A DNA stretch of 38,063 nucleotides, from assembly GCA_002298785.1 (NCBI GenBank), contig DBMR01000074.1, forward strand, positions 1 to 38,063, given 5' to 3'. This stretch comes from Verrucomicrobia subdivision 3 bacterium UBA693 (GTDB lineage: Bacteria; Verrucomicrobiota; Verrucomicrobiia; Limisphaerales; UBA8199). Numbering within the stretch: position 1 is the first letter of the stretch; the number at the start of each line of letters is the position of its first letter. The position numbers were made by a program, and so were the translations under genes. The notes beneath the pieces are model-generated. The model was not told the DNA's origin and ran no database searches. It saw only the letters and a list, made by a program, of their open reading frames with translations. Positions 31,801 through 38,063 of this stretch are shown here, piece by piece.

Positions 31801-32670
31801 TACACCATTACCAGTTGGTCATCCGTTAACTCGGGAGCGACACTGAATGCCGCCTGGGGTGGCACGAGCGGCGCCGACCCGACCGGTGGCACGGGCGACC
31901 GCTGTGGCGACACCATGGCGGTGCGGGGATCCGGCACGAGCACGGAAATCCTGATCGGCACCTACAGCGGCTCTGTGGTAGTGCTTTTCACTACGACGGA
32001 CGGGATCAACTTCACGGCGAACCCGATTACGATCACCAACGTTCCAGCCGGTTTTTCCGGGCAGGGGATAGCCTTCGGTTCCGGCGATACTTTTTGGACG
32101 AAGAGCCCGGGTTACCTGATGCGCCAAGTCGCCTTTAGTCGCACCACCTGGCAGGGCGGTGCCGTGCAGGTCATCAACACCGTGCCCTCGGCCTTCGGGG
32201 GAATCAGCCTGGATGTCGCCAACAATGTATTGGCCGGCGTGAACTTCGGCGATGTGCCGGACGATCTCCAGTTGTATCTCCTGAGCGGCAACGCGAATCC
32301 GCCGGCACTGTTTAATCAGGCCTTTTTCGACTCCGTGAATCTGAATTCCCAGCAGAACTCCGCGACGTCGATCAAGGGTGGCCGGGCGTTCGGGTTGGAT
32401 GTTAACAACGGCATCGTGGCGCTTAGTTACAGCGTGCCTCCCGCTCCACCGACGACGATTGTTAACGTGACTTATAAAGCGGGGACAGGCGCGACGCTGA
32501 GTTGGCTGGCCTTCAATGGCCGGGCATACCAGGTCCTTTACCGAAATTCGCTAACTGAGGGATCCTGGACGCCGGTGGGGGCGCCAATCATCGGCGCGGG
32601 TACTACTGCGACTTATACCGATTCCACGGCACCCAGCGGCGGTCGCTACTATCGAATTCAGAGCAAGTAG
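28867..32670 (+). CDS. Secreted triple beta-propeller protein with Ig-like linkers
   Basis: A 1267-residue protein with a long signal region ending at 'FCQTVSAQ' (38-44). It contains three diverged copies of a ~310-residue propeller-like domain: about 53-378, 475-785 and 888-1195. Each opens with a Trp-Pro/Ala-Gly segment ('WTLAPGSRYYLP', 'LWRIPAGANGYTYL', 'LWSLAAGSRPYLDG'). Each then has 'VADDGVIYAGNL'-type blades, 'GDTMTVRGAGTSTEILLG'-type blades, and closes with 'GLLALTYGVPP' or 'GIVALSYSVPP'. The repeats are linked by Ig-like domains ('SGTQPLSYQWLASNARTN', 'SGSLPLYYQWRYYGANSG'). The last 70 residues are a small beta domain ('GRYYRIQSK') common at the end of verrucomicrobial secreted proteins. 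It resembles DUF4623-type proteins as I remember them. It is probably a surface or matrix binding protein. Confidence 0.82.
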   Translation: MKNPDKIEAQFCGNSWLPMGLFGSLRCWFALIVASSFCQTVSAQYTLQLSNKWTLAPGSRYYLPSSGGHPRAMAINRVTGNVLIPSLQGGSNHVQVVSGVDGSDLGSLSTGGDGSGILVGGYSGISLAGIGVADDGVIYAGNLDLSANIFKIFRWSSEDTASATAPTIAFGGTSGAAVGPVAVRIGDSFSVHGAGINTQIIASGTSSGFFTVFTTADGTNFTAKQIAIPTIPGSGSFNRTVAFDGTNNAFWGGKPNDTKLYYVTYDLQTLTATTLSNITFSPAMGMCAVRATNSVNILAGIQDNGSVTSDSRKLLVYDMSNLSSPAAGGSVAFPAGGSLDANITGQSDIGAGMVAGFSTHGGVVALKIYLQASAPPTIVTPPVGITDYFPTYTLSVGASGTQPLSYQWLASNARTNTGSSFTNIPGATASSYAITAATTNYFQVIVTNAYGAVTSAPVLVSLRPPVTSTVVTQLWRIPAGANGYTYLSPTDNNTRGIGYDAISNRVVVSSISGGTALYLLDGNTGANLGTLDLSGANLGGGTFQIDQVVVADDGAVYAGNLALAGQTFNLNRWAAPATNEIAINAYNDAFFATLSSSGDRWGDTMTVRGAGTSTEILLGSRGGTNVALLTTLDGANFTASVIAISNAPAGFAANGIAFGAGNRLWAKANLGHLFEVAYDPASLTGGVVHDYANPSQTPTYMVGVGVDPVRNILAGIDLSDSPHDVKLFQLSGAADPPVLFHQAFFAAANANGNANVALAVKYPRIYALDVNNGLLALTYGVPPTAPPAITAAPASQTVYTNDPAVTMSAIVSGSLPLYYQWRYYGANSGAAPVNIPNATNSSYVLHYPPVTASGYYDVVVHNLAGYATSAPPTLLTVITPTVSGVVTQLWSLAAGSRPYLDGTTYNTRGLASDTNTDSVLVCDHQNIYVLAGTNGSDLFQLNTIGLPVVGYNGWLLNQIGVADDGVVYGGNLSLDGSTYTITSWSSVNSGATLNAAWGGTSGADPTGGTGDRCGDTMAVRGSGTSTEILIGTYSGSVVVLFTTTDGINFTANPITITNVPAGFSGQGIAFGSGDTFWTKSPGYLMRQVAFSRTTWQGGAVQVINTVPSAFGGISLDVANNVLAGVNFGDVPDDLQLYLLSGNANPPALFNQAFFDSVNLNSQQNSATSIKGGRAFGLDVNNGIVALSYSVPPAPPTTIVNVTYKAGTGATLSWLAFNGRAYQVLYRNSLTEGSWTPVGAPIIGAGTTATYTDSTAPSGGRYYRIQSK

Positions 32671-32798
32671 CAGCCTCGATCATCCGGCGCATCCGCCAAT
32701 GTGAGCGCTTGATCTGGCGGTGGCGGTTCCGGTTCTGGAACCACGACCAAGCCCTCGTGGGGGGGCGTCGCGAGCCGGAAAAAAAGAAATCAATTCTC

Positions 32799-32827
32799 TT
32801 GACGTCGAATTCGGTTGTCGCTAAAAC
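32799..32827 (+). promoter_or_regulatory. Candidate promoter of the PEP-CTERM gene
   Basis: TTGACG (32799-32804), a 17-base spacer, then TAAAAC (32822-32827), preceded by an A-rich run that could act as an UP element. The predicted start point lies about 25 bases before the ATG at 32857. Confidence 0.45.
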
Positions 32828-32856
32828 GATAGCAATTCTCAGAGCCACTTAAACCT

Positions 32857-33981
32857 ATGAAGAAGCAACTCGCGTTGTTCTGCGGCGTGTCCCTTCTCGC
32901 CAGCAATTCGATTCAAGCACAGTTCAGCATATCGCCACTTTCCAGCTTTGGTGGCGGTGACGGTTGGCTAACCTCGGTGGAATACAGTGCGTTGGTCACC
33001 TCAGGAGACAATCGGGGGTTGGCTTATGGCAACGGACACCTCTACTTGCAGGCAGGTACCGCCGCTGCACCGACGGTTCGGGTGCTGGACGCCGCCAACG
33101 GAAGTGAGGTTGGTTCGTTGAATATGACGGGAGTCACCGGAGGTGCGAGGGCGCTCACCGCAATTGGGGTGGGCGGTGACGGTGCGATTTACGGTGGAAA
33201 TCTGCAAACAGCCTTGTCTGGAACTTCTCTTTACAAGGTGTACCGGTGGGCCTCGGAAATTTCCGCGCCAACAGTTGCTTACACTGGCAATCCGCTCAAT
33301 GGGGCACGATTAGGAGACAGTCTTGCGGTGATCGGTAGCGGTGCGAATACTCGAGTTGCAGCCGGATTTGCTACTACTCCCGCGATCGCCGGGAACAACG
33401 GCTATGCGATCATTGACCCGACGGCAGGGACTCATACCCAAGTGGTTTTCGGTGGCACGCCTCCCGCCGCGGGCGATTTCCGCTTGGGGATCGCCTTTGG
33501 GGCCGATAGCAGTACCGTGCTGGGTGATCAGGGGAATGTTGCCAATGACACCCGGTTGACCAGTTACTCGGGCGGGACAGGGACGCTCGTAGCTACTCTA
33601 TCGTTGAGCGCCGCTGCCGAGAGAATGATGCAATACAACGTGATCAACGGGCTTCCCGTTTTGGCCACCATCGAAACTGGTGGCGGCGCAACTACTGGCA
33701 CGGTTCGGGTGTATGACATGTCTAATCCAAACACTCCTGTGCTCCTAGTCTCGGGGAAGAATCAGACGGGCGCTGTCACAGCGAACTTGAACGGTACCGG
33801 TGGGATAGCCTGGGGCAATGTGACCGGAAATCTCGATGGCACCGCTTCGGCAAATTTATACGCGATGAACTCAAATAACGGTATTGAGGCCTTCGTGGTG
33901 GTAATTCCTGAACCAGGTATTGCCAGCCTGACTCTCCTCGGCTTGGGTACGCTGGCGTTCTGGCGCCGCGCGCGCAAGTAA
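32857..33981 (+). CDS. PEP-CTERM protein with single beta-propeller domain
   Basis: A 374-residue secreted protein. Residues 1-22 are a signal peptide (MKKQLALFCGVSLLASNSIQ). The body is one propeller-like domain of the same kind as the three in the preceding protein ('IGVGGDGAIYGGNL', 'GARLGDSLAVIGSGANTRVA', 'RLGIAFGADSSTVLGDQG', 'LYAMNSNNGIEAFVVV'). The C terminus is a complete PEP-CTERM sorting signal: Val-Ile-Pro-Glu-Pro at 349-353, a hydrophobic helix (GIASLTLLGLGTLAFW) and the basic end RRARK. It should be processed by an exosortase/PEP-CTERM system encoded elsewhere. It has its own probable promoter and a strong terminator behind it. Confidence 0.9.
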   Translation: MKKQLALFCGVSLLASNSIQAQFSISPLSSFGGGDGWLTSVEYSALVTSGDNRGLAYGNGHLYLQAGTAAAPTVRVLDAANGSEVGSLNMTGVTGGARALTAIGVGGDGAIYGGNLQTALSGTSLYKVYRWASEISAPTVAYTGNPLNGARLGDSLAVIGSGANTRVAAGFATTPAIAGNNGYAIIDPTAGTHTQVVFGGTPPAAGDFRLGIAFGADSSTVLGDQGNVANDTRLTSYSGGTGTLVATLSLSAAAERMMQYNVINGLPVLATIETGGGATTGTVRVYDMSNPNTPVLLVSGKNQTGAVTANLNGTGGIAWGNVTGNLDGTASANLYAMNSNNGIEAFVVVIPEPGIASLTLLGLGTLAFWRRARK

Positions 33982-34002
33982 TCTCTGGGTGCTGAGTTCT
34001 TT

Positions 34003-34032
34003 AACGCCGACTCTTAGGAGCCGGCGTTTTTT
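34003..34032 (+). terminator. Rho-independent terminator after the PEP-CTERM gene
   Basis: Arms AACGCCGACTC (34003-34013) and GAGCCGGCGTT (34018-34028) pair at 10 of 11 positions (one A/C mismatch) around a 4-base loop. A run of T (34027-34032) follows directly. It lies 21 bases after the stop codon. Confidence 0.85.
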
Positions 34033-34151
34033 CTGGTTGGCATGGGGCGAATTCTGCGCTCGCCGTCGTCGGATGCCCCAAGGGTGTGGTATGCCGATGT
34101 ATGGAGTCAAACGGCTTCTAAATCACCCTCAACGGACCGCCTGGCAGGGCT

Positions 34152-35333
34152 TCAACTCTTACTCAGCCTTTGCACCGGCTTTTCATAAAGCAGGGTGTGT
34201 GCTTCAGCCAGGATATCTGGGATCATTGCGGCGAACGGGCTTTGAGCCAGGCAGGCGGCAAGGTCGGTATTGCGGACCGTGCCGGCGTTCTGTCCCGGGA
34301 ACCAGTGGTCTGCCTGTCCCAGCAGGTTGTAGCGCATTTTACCCCAGTCCAAGAGGTCCAGGCCGCGAGCATAGGTCCAGAGCCGGAGTATTTCGCTGAC
34401 ATTGATTTCACCGGGTACGTCCACATATTCGGGCAGGCCTTCAAACCACCGGGCGCACCAGTCAGACCCTAGAGCCGTCTCGAGTTCGTCGCGCAGCCGT
34501 TGTTCGATCGGCGCGATGGTTTGCGGTATTTGATCATAATATTTCAGCGCTGCCACGTGATCATCAAAATCGCCCGGTCGGCTGGCGCCGCAGCTTAGCG
34601 TGTGCACTTCAGGGCGGGCCAGGCAGTAGAGCGTATTGAATTGCATGGGCGTGAGTGGTTGGCACAACCGCACGAGTTTTTCCGGCGGAGCATAGAGCTT
34701 ACCGCCTTTGTCATTGGGACTGATGATAAACACTCCCATATCCCGCGCCCGAGCCGCCCGGACCGCCGCCCAGTTCAAGTCATTGACAAAATACCAGTGC
34801 AAATTCACGTAATCGAACGCATCCGTTTCGATCGCCTTGAGAATGATGTCCGGGGTGGCGTGGGTCGAAAAACCGATGAACCTAACGCGTCCTTCGCGCT
34901 GGAGTTGGCGCGCCGCGTCGAGGCAGCCACCCGGTCTAATCGTTTGATGGAGCAGTTCGGCGTTGTTGATGCCGTGGAGCCCGAGCAAATCGACGTAATC
35001 CAGGCGCAAGTAACGCATCGAGGTTTCGAACGTTTGCAGAAACTCCTCGGTGGTGGGCTTCGGGGCGACTTTGGTCTGGACGATGATCTTCTCGCGGGGC
35101 AGGGTCGGCAGGATGGCGCCGAGTTGCATCTCTGAGCTGCCATAGCCGCGGGCGGTTTCGATGTGATTAATCCCGAGCTCCACGGCACGGTGGATGCAGG
35201 CTTCCAGGTTCTCCTGGTTGGCTGCGGGCACTTCCTCCGGCTTCACATCCTCCCACTTGTGCTGGTAACGCATGCCCCCGCACGAGATCACCGGCATTTG
35301 CAGTTCTGTCCGCCCAAAACGACGATATTTCAT
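34152..35333 (-). CDS. Aldo/keto reductase with degenerate C-terminal ferredoxin-like domain
   Basis: A 393-residue NADPH-type reductase. The ATG at 35333 gives the standard family opening 'MKYRRFGRTELQMPVISCGG'; a TTG at 35342 is unlikely. In the barrel the tetrad reads Glu59 (usually Asp; 'INHIETARGYG'), Tyr64, Lys88 ('IVQTKVAP') and His120 ('LLGLHGIN'). After the barrel is the domain that in many relatives binds two 4Fe-4S clusters. The surrounding phrases remain ('NVSEILRLWTYARGLDLLDW', 'KMRYNLLGQADHWFPG', 'DILAEAHTLL'), but the cysteine runs are gone; only Cys293 and Cys361 are left. So it probably works without clusters. The physiological substrate is unknown. It is a stand-alone gene in convergent orientation to the PEP-CTERM gene. 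Confidence 0.9.
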   Translation of the reverse strand: MKYRRFGRTELQMPVISCGGMRYQHKWEDVKPEEVPAANQENLEACIHRAVELGINHIETARGYGSSEMQLGAILPTLPREKIIVQTKVAPKPTTEEFLQTFETSMRYLRLDYVDLLGLHGINNAELLHQTIRPGGCLDAARQLQREGRVRFIGFSTHATPDIILKAIETDAFDYVNLHWYFVNDLNWAAVRAARARDMGVFIISPNDKGGKLYAPPEKLVRLCQPLTPMQFNTLYCLARPEVHTLSCGASRPGDFDDHVAALKYYDQIPQTIAPIEQRLRDELETALGSDWCARWFEGLPEYVDVPGEINVSEILRLWTYARGLDLLDWGKMRYNLLGQADHWFPGQNAGTVRNTDLAACLAQSPFAAMIPDILAEAHTLLYEKPVQRLSKS

Positions 35334-35456
35334 CGGGCACAAAAATAGGGACGCTCACCCGCGGAGGCAAGGAAGCAGGTAAGTTCCTGAGGCCCGGTCG
35401 TGGCTTGAAGCGTGTCCGTGAATTTGTGGCGCAGTCCGTCCCGGCTGCGAGTTTGA

Positions 35457-35574
35457 GCACCGTCCCGGTGCTTGGCGGCAGAGGTGGCGGCGGGACGCCG
35501 CCAGCACCCGCCGGCGTGGACGCCCGCGATACGGGACGGTGCACCTTGGTAGGGGCGCGGACTTCCTAGTCCGC
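35457..35574. repeat. Nested inverted-repeat element ending in a palindromic hairpin
   Basis: An outer inverted repeat GCACCGTCCC (35457-35466) / GGGACGGTGC (35533-35542) encloses an inner hairpin GGCGGC (35486-35491) / GCCGCC (35497-35502). Next to it is GCGGACT-TCCT-AGTCCGC (35557-35574), a perfect 7-bp stem followed by TTTT. It looks like a short non-autonomous or REP-type element; copy number cannot be seen in this window. Confidence 0.6.
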
Positions 35575-35662
35575 TTTTGCAGGTCCAAACGGTTACGGAG
35601 GCCCGCATTGAACCACAATGCATCGCCGTAAATAAGCAACAAACCAATTCGCACGGGGTAAA

Positions 35663-35678
35663 CGGACGTGGACGTCCG
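35663..35678. repeat. Palindrome CGGACGT/ACGTCCG
   Basis: CGGACGT (35663-35669), GG, ACGTCCG (35672-35678): a near-perfect 16-base palindrome. It shares the 'GGAC...GTCC' character of the element at 35557 and lies between that element and the ybeY stop. Confidence 0.5.
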
Positions 35679-35756
35679 CGTTTGCTTTTGCACGTGCGAG
35701 TGGGTCCAGATCCGCTGTCAGCAACGGTCCATGCTGCAAGTCTTGGGTCTACCCGG

Positions 35757-36266
35757 TCAGCGAAGCGGGTTGCTCGATCGGCCGGGGTGAAGTTGCCGGT
35801 CTTTTGTGGAAAGGTCCAAATGCTGCAATCCAAACTCCTCATCAAGGCGGCGCAGCAGGCGGCTCTCGTGTCGTTTCATCACGCGACGGGCGGCAGGGTC
35901 ATGGTCGTCATGGCCGCACAGGTGGAGAATTCCATGCACGACGTAGCGGGTTAACTCGGATGGCCAGGTGGTATGGAAACGGGCGGCCTGGATCAGCGCT
36001 TCGTCCAGGCAAACGAACAACTCTCCTGCCAGCGTTCGGCGATCAGGTTCGGTATAGTCAAAAGTGATGACGTCTGTTGAACCTTCATGCTGGAGATAGG
36101 TCTCGTTGATGACGGTCATTTTGCGGGCATCGACAAGGTAAACAGCCAGATCGAAGGCTTCGCGCCGCAAATAATCCCGGACCAGGCGGTGGGTAAGGCG
36201 GCGCAGCAAGCGAGTATCCACCCGCTGGCGGCGCTGCTGGTTCCGGATGACAATGCTCGCGGTCAC
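35757..36266 (-). CDS. ybeY: Endoribonuclease YbeY (rRNA maturation factor)
   Basis: A 169-residue metal-dependent endoribonuclease acting in 16S rRNA 3'-end maturation and ribosome quality control. Family marks are 'MTVINETYLQHEGSTDVITF' (50-69), 'GELFVCLDEA' and the zinc site 'HGILHLCGHDDHD' (111-123). His111 and His115 are standard ligands; the third position, usually His, is Asp121, as I recall for Bacteroidetes-type YbeY ('LCGYKD'). A roughly 20-residue polar tail follows residue 150. Its ATG overlaps the phoH stop by 4 bases, so phoH and ybeY are translationally coupled, the classic pairing. Confidence 0.94.
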   Translation of the reverse strand: MTASIVIRNQQRRQRVDTRLLRRLTHRLVRDYLRREAFDLAVYLVDARKMTVINETYLQHEGSTDVITFDYTEPDRRTLAGELFVCLDEALIQAARFHTTWPSELTRYVVHGILHLCGHDDHDPAARRVMKRHESRLLRRLDEEFGLQHLDLSTKDRQLHPGRSSNPLR

Positions 36267-37246
36267 GCACCCTGGTTTTTGCCGCTGATGGCCCCTTTGC
36301 CGCGGTGTTCCTCGTACGCGGCGATGATGCGCTGGACCAATACGTGGCGCACCACGTCGCGCCGGGTGAATTCGACAATGGCGATGCCTTCCACTTTCCG
36401 TAGGGCACGATGGGCTTCGAGCAAGCCGGACTGCCGGTGCTGGGGCAAATCGATCTGGGTTTCGTCGCCGGTGATGACCGCTTTGGAACTGGCGCCCAGC
36501 CGGGTCAGGAACATGAACATCTGCTCCGTGGTGGAGTTTTGTGCCTCATCCAGAATGATGAAGGCGTGGTTCAGGGTGCGTCCGCGCATGTAGGCCAGCG
36601 GGGCAATTTCAATCACGCCGCGCTCGGTCTGCTTCTGCACCTCCTCCGCCGGCAACATATCGTGCAACGCGTCGTGCAACGGACGAAGATAGGGCATGAT
36701 CTTTTCGTAAAGATCTCCAGGCAGGAACCCGAGCGCCTCACCGGCTTCTACCGCCGGGCGGGTGAGGATGATGCGGGAAACCTTTCCTTCACGCAGGGCG
36801 GCCAGGGCCATGGCCACCGCCAGGTAGGTCTTGCCGGTGCCGGCAGGGCCGACCCCGAAGGTGACGTCGTGTTTGCGAATCGCATCCAGGTAGCGCTTTT
36901 GCCCGACGGTCTTGGCCGTTACCCCGGGTTTCTTTTCCGAAGTCAGGATCCGGTCGGACATTATGTCCTTAAGGGTGGAAACGCCTTCGTCCTTCACAAT
37001 ATTCAGGGCGTGGGCGAACTCGCGGTTGCGCACCGGCGTGCCGGCTTGAAGGGAGGCCTCCAGCATCAGGAAGAGTTGCTTGGCCCGCTCGATCCCGTCC
37101 TCGGTGCCATCCAACTTTATCCAGCCTTCGCGCGAGGTGGCTTTGACCCCGAGTTGTTGTTCGAGGGCCTGGAGATTCTGGGTATCGTTGTTGTAAAGCT
37201 GCTGCGCGAGGCGCGCGCTCTCGAAGTGCAAAGTTTCAGTGCCCAT
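36263..37246 (-). CDS. ybeZ: PhoH family ATPase (PhoH-like/YbeZ)
   Basis: A 327-residue cytoplasmic P-loop ATPase, normal family length, thought to work with YbeY in RNA processing. The N-terminal ~80 residues form the KH-like region ('LEQQLGVKATSREGWIKLDG'). Walker A is 'GPAGTGKT' (133-140) and Walker B 'ILDEAQN' (231-237). 'TRPAVEAGEALGFLPGDLYE' (162-181) and 'VITGDETQIDLP' are the other PhoH signatures. The start is ATG at 37246. The HIT gene ends 7 bases upstream and ybeY overlaps downstream, so HIT-phoH-ybeY is one operon. Many annotation systems name it phoH; ybeZ is the name used beside ybeY. Confidence 0.95.
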   Translation of the reverse strand: MGTETLHFESARLAQQLYNNDTQNLQALEQQLGVKATSREGWIKLDGTEDGIERAKQLFLMLEASLQAGTPVRNREFAHALNIVKDEGVSTLKDIMSDRILTSEKKPGVTAKTVGQKRYLDAIRKHDVTFGVGPAGTGKTYLAVAMALAALREGKVSRIILTRPAVEAGEALGFLPGDLYEKIMPYLRPLHDALHDMLPAEEVQKQTERGVIEIAPLAYMRGRTLNHAFIILDEAQNSTTEQMFMFLTRLGASSKAVITGDETQIDLPQHRQSGLLEAHRALRKVEGIAIVEFTRRDVVRHVLVQRIIAAYEEHRGKGAISGKNQGA

Positions 37247-37253
37247 GCGGTGG

Positions 37254-37748
37254 TCAATTGGGGGTTTCGTTCAGCGCCGCGCGGATTTGTCCGGCCAATT
37301 CCCGCAGCGCCTGCGGCACGACGGTGGCGCCCGCGATGACGGGCATGAAGTTCGTGTCCCCGTTCCAACGGGGCACAATATGGAGGTGGAGGTGGTCCAG
37401 AATGCCGGCACCGGCGACTTTGCCGATGTTCATCCCGATATTGAAGCCATCCGGGCGCATCAGTCGAGTTAGCGCATTCTGGCAACGGCGGGTTAGTTTC
37501 ATCAGGTCGGTCAGTTCCTGCTCGGTTAAGTCATTGAGGCTATTGGCTTGTTTGTAAGGAACAACCATGAGATGCCCGCCGGTATACGGGTAGGCGTTGA
37601 GCAGGGCGTAGCACGTGCGCTCCCGGGCCACCACATAATTGGCTTCGTCCTCGCTGGATTGGCCGATCTGGGTGAAGAGACTCTGTTCCTGGACATTTTT
37701 GGGCGCCAGGATGTACTCGATTCGCCAGGGGGCATGCAGCGTTTCCAT
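37254..37748 (-). CDS. HIT family nucleotide hydrolase/phosphorylase (Ap4A phosphorylase-like)
   Basis: A 164-residue histidine-triad protein. The catalytic motif is 'DHLHLHIVPRW' (118-128; His119, His121 and His123). The opening 'LHAPWRIEYI' and the ending 'GDTNFMPVIAGATVVPQALR' match, from memory, the actinobacterial Ap4A-phosphorylase branch (Mycobacterium tuberculosis Rv2613c type) rather than HinT. It should split dinucleoside polyphosphates or nucleotide-sugar-like phosphoesters. The ATG at 37748 is preferred over a TTG at 37754. It is the first gene of the HIT-phoH-ybeY operon, 7 bases before phoH. Exact substrate is not decided. Confidence 0.9.
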   Translation of the reverse strand: METLHAPWRIEYILAPKNVQEQSLFTQIGQSSEDEANYVVARERTCYALLNAYPYTGGHLMVVPYKQANSLNDLTEQELTDLMKLTRRCQNALTRLMRPDGFNIGMNIGKVAGAGILDHLHLHIVPRWNGDTNFMPVIAGATVVPQALRELAGQIRAALNETPN

Positions 37749-38063
37749 GGTCAAACACTAGTAATTTCGGGGAAGGATGTCAAAAGTCGGCCTGCAATTC
37801 TCATTTTGGCAACTGCTACGCGTTCGGCGTCCACCCTTCAGCGGGCGTTGACCGACTGGCCGCTCGCGTTTGGTGTCCATGCTTCAGCGAGCTCCTGGGC
37901 CGAGAAAAAGCACCCTGAAGGGTGGACACCAAACAGCAACCTGCGTTTTGGCAATGGCGACTCGTACGGTGTCCACGCTTCACCGCGTCCTTCACTCCAA
38001 AATACCTGACACACGGTTCATAGGAAGGGCGGAGGGGGGCATACCCTGAAAAAGCCGTCCCAC
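37749..38063. other. Intergenic region with repeated 'GTGTCCACGCTTCA' units
   Basis: 315 bases upstream of the HIT operon to the window edge. It holds the repeat cluster described at 37804-37987 and otherwise no gene, promoter pair or RNA that I recognise. The HIT operon promoter should lie here, but no good -35/-10 pair was found. Confidence 0.55.
37804..37987. repeat. Cluster of four related repeat units, one inverted
   Basis: Unit A (37804-37840) and unit C (about 37945-37982) share TTTTGGCAA, a short variable part, then CGG-GTCCAC-CTTCA in the same order. Unit B (37867-37887) is a partial copy (GTTTGGTGTCCATGCTTCAG). A fourth copy at 37914-37934 is in inverse orientation (CTGAAGGGTGGACACCAAAC), so B and this copy could pair as a roughly 18-of-20 hairpin. 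It looks like a dispersed non-coding repeat family. Confidence 0.65.

Larger units (their letters stand above)
35334..35756. other. Intergenic region packed with palindromic GC-rich elements
   Basis: 423 bases between the aldo/keto reductase start and the ybeY stop. No gene is credible here. The stretch contains several inverted repeats, listed separately, and looks like a site where short dispersed elements have collected. Confidence 0.6.

Noticed and set aside
35577..35954. 125-codon plus-strand frame running from the palindromic region into ybeY
   Set aside because: It overlaps ybeY antisense, contains the palindromic repeats and resembles no protein family.
37804..37987. CRISPR array
   Set aside because: The copies are diverged, irregularly spaced and one is inverted; no cas gene is present.

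Overview
Organism. The window looks like a chromosomal piece of a Verrucomicrobiota bacterium (Pedosphaera/Limisphaerales-like); this is inferred from gene content, not from a marker tree. Supporting signs are planctomycete-type cytochrome proteins (DUF1549/DUF1553 with a DUF1501 partner), a PEP-CTERM protein, a pseudopilin with an H-X9-DG C-terminal motif, secreted proteins ending in a 'DPDRDGLSNLMEYALG'-type segment, weak Shine-Dalgarno signals, and GC-rich short palindromic repeats between genes. No rRNA, tRNA, CRISPR array, transposase, integrase or prophage gene was seen.

Layout. (1) 36-1229, minus: a glycosyltransferase. (2) 1448-8766, plus: a tight four-gene exported redox-type operon (PSCyt1-DUF1549-DUF1553 protein; Tat-exported DUF1501 protein; a DUF2231-cytochrome-LRR-YHS fusion; a Tat-exported beta-propeller). 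(3) 13261-8794, minus: a glycan operon of GH95 fucosidase (secreted), GH84 O-GlcNAcase (no signal peptide) and a GNAT acetyltransferase resembling the C-terminal domain of animal O-GlcNAcase. (4) 14860-13472, minus: a zinc-ribbon DUF5679 protein and a double-length nucleoside diphosphate kinase, ended by a strong terminator. (5) 16580-15069, minus: an acyl-CoA ligase. (6) 16748-20272, plus: small envelope proteins (BamE/SmpA-like, two tiny membrane proteins, a YceK-like lipoprotein) and a Sel1-repeat protein. (7) 20573-24779, plus: DUF4242 protein, Rho, WYL regulator, AI-2E-family permease. (8) 24853-33981, plus: large secreted proteins: an FAD oxidoreductase with golvesin and Calx-beta domains, an H-X9-DG pseudopilin, a triple beta-propeller protein and a single-propeller PEP-CTERM paralogue, closed by a terminator. 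(9) 35333-34152, minus: aldo/keto reductase. (10) 37748-35757, minus: HIT hydrolase, PhoH ATPase and YbeY endoribonuclease. Palindromic repeat clusters fill 35457-35678 and 37804-37987.

How the genes work together. The most striking group is GH95-GH84-GNAT. The GH84 enzyme and the GNAT protein together have the two-domain composition of animal O-GlcNAcase (glycoside hydrolase plus acetyltransferase-like domain), but here as adjacent genes. Both lack signal peptides, and the acetyltransferase keeps an acetyl-CoA loop. This suggests cytoplasmic processing of GlcNAc-modified material, possibly protein O-GlcNAc, in a bacterium. The 1448-8766 operon looks like an exported heme and substrate-oxidation system of the planctomycete/verrucomicrobial type. 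HIT-PhoH-YbeY is an RNA-processing and nucleotide-housekeeping operon.
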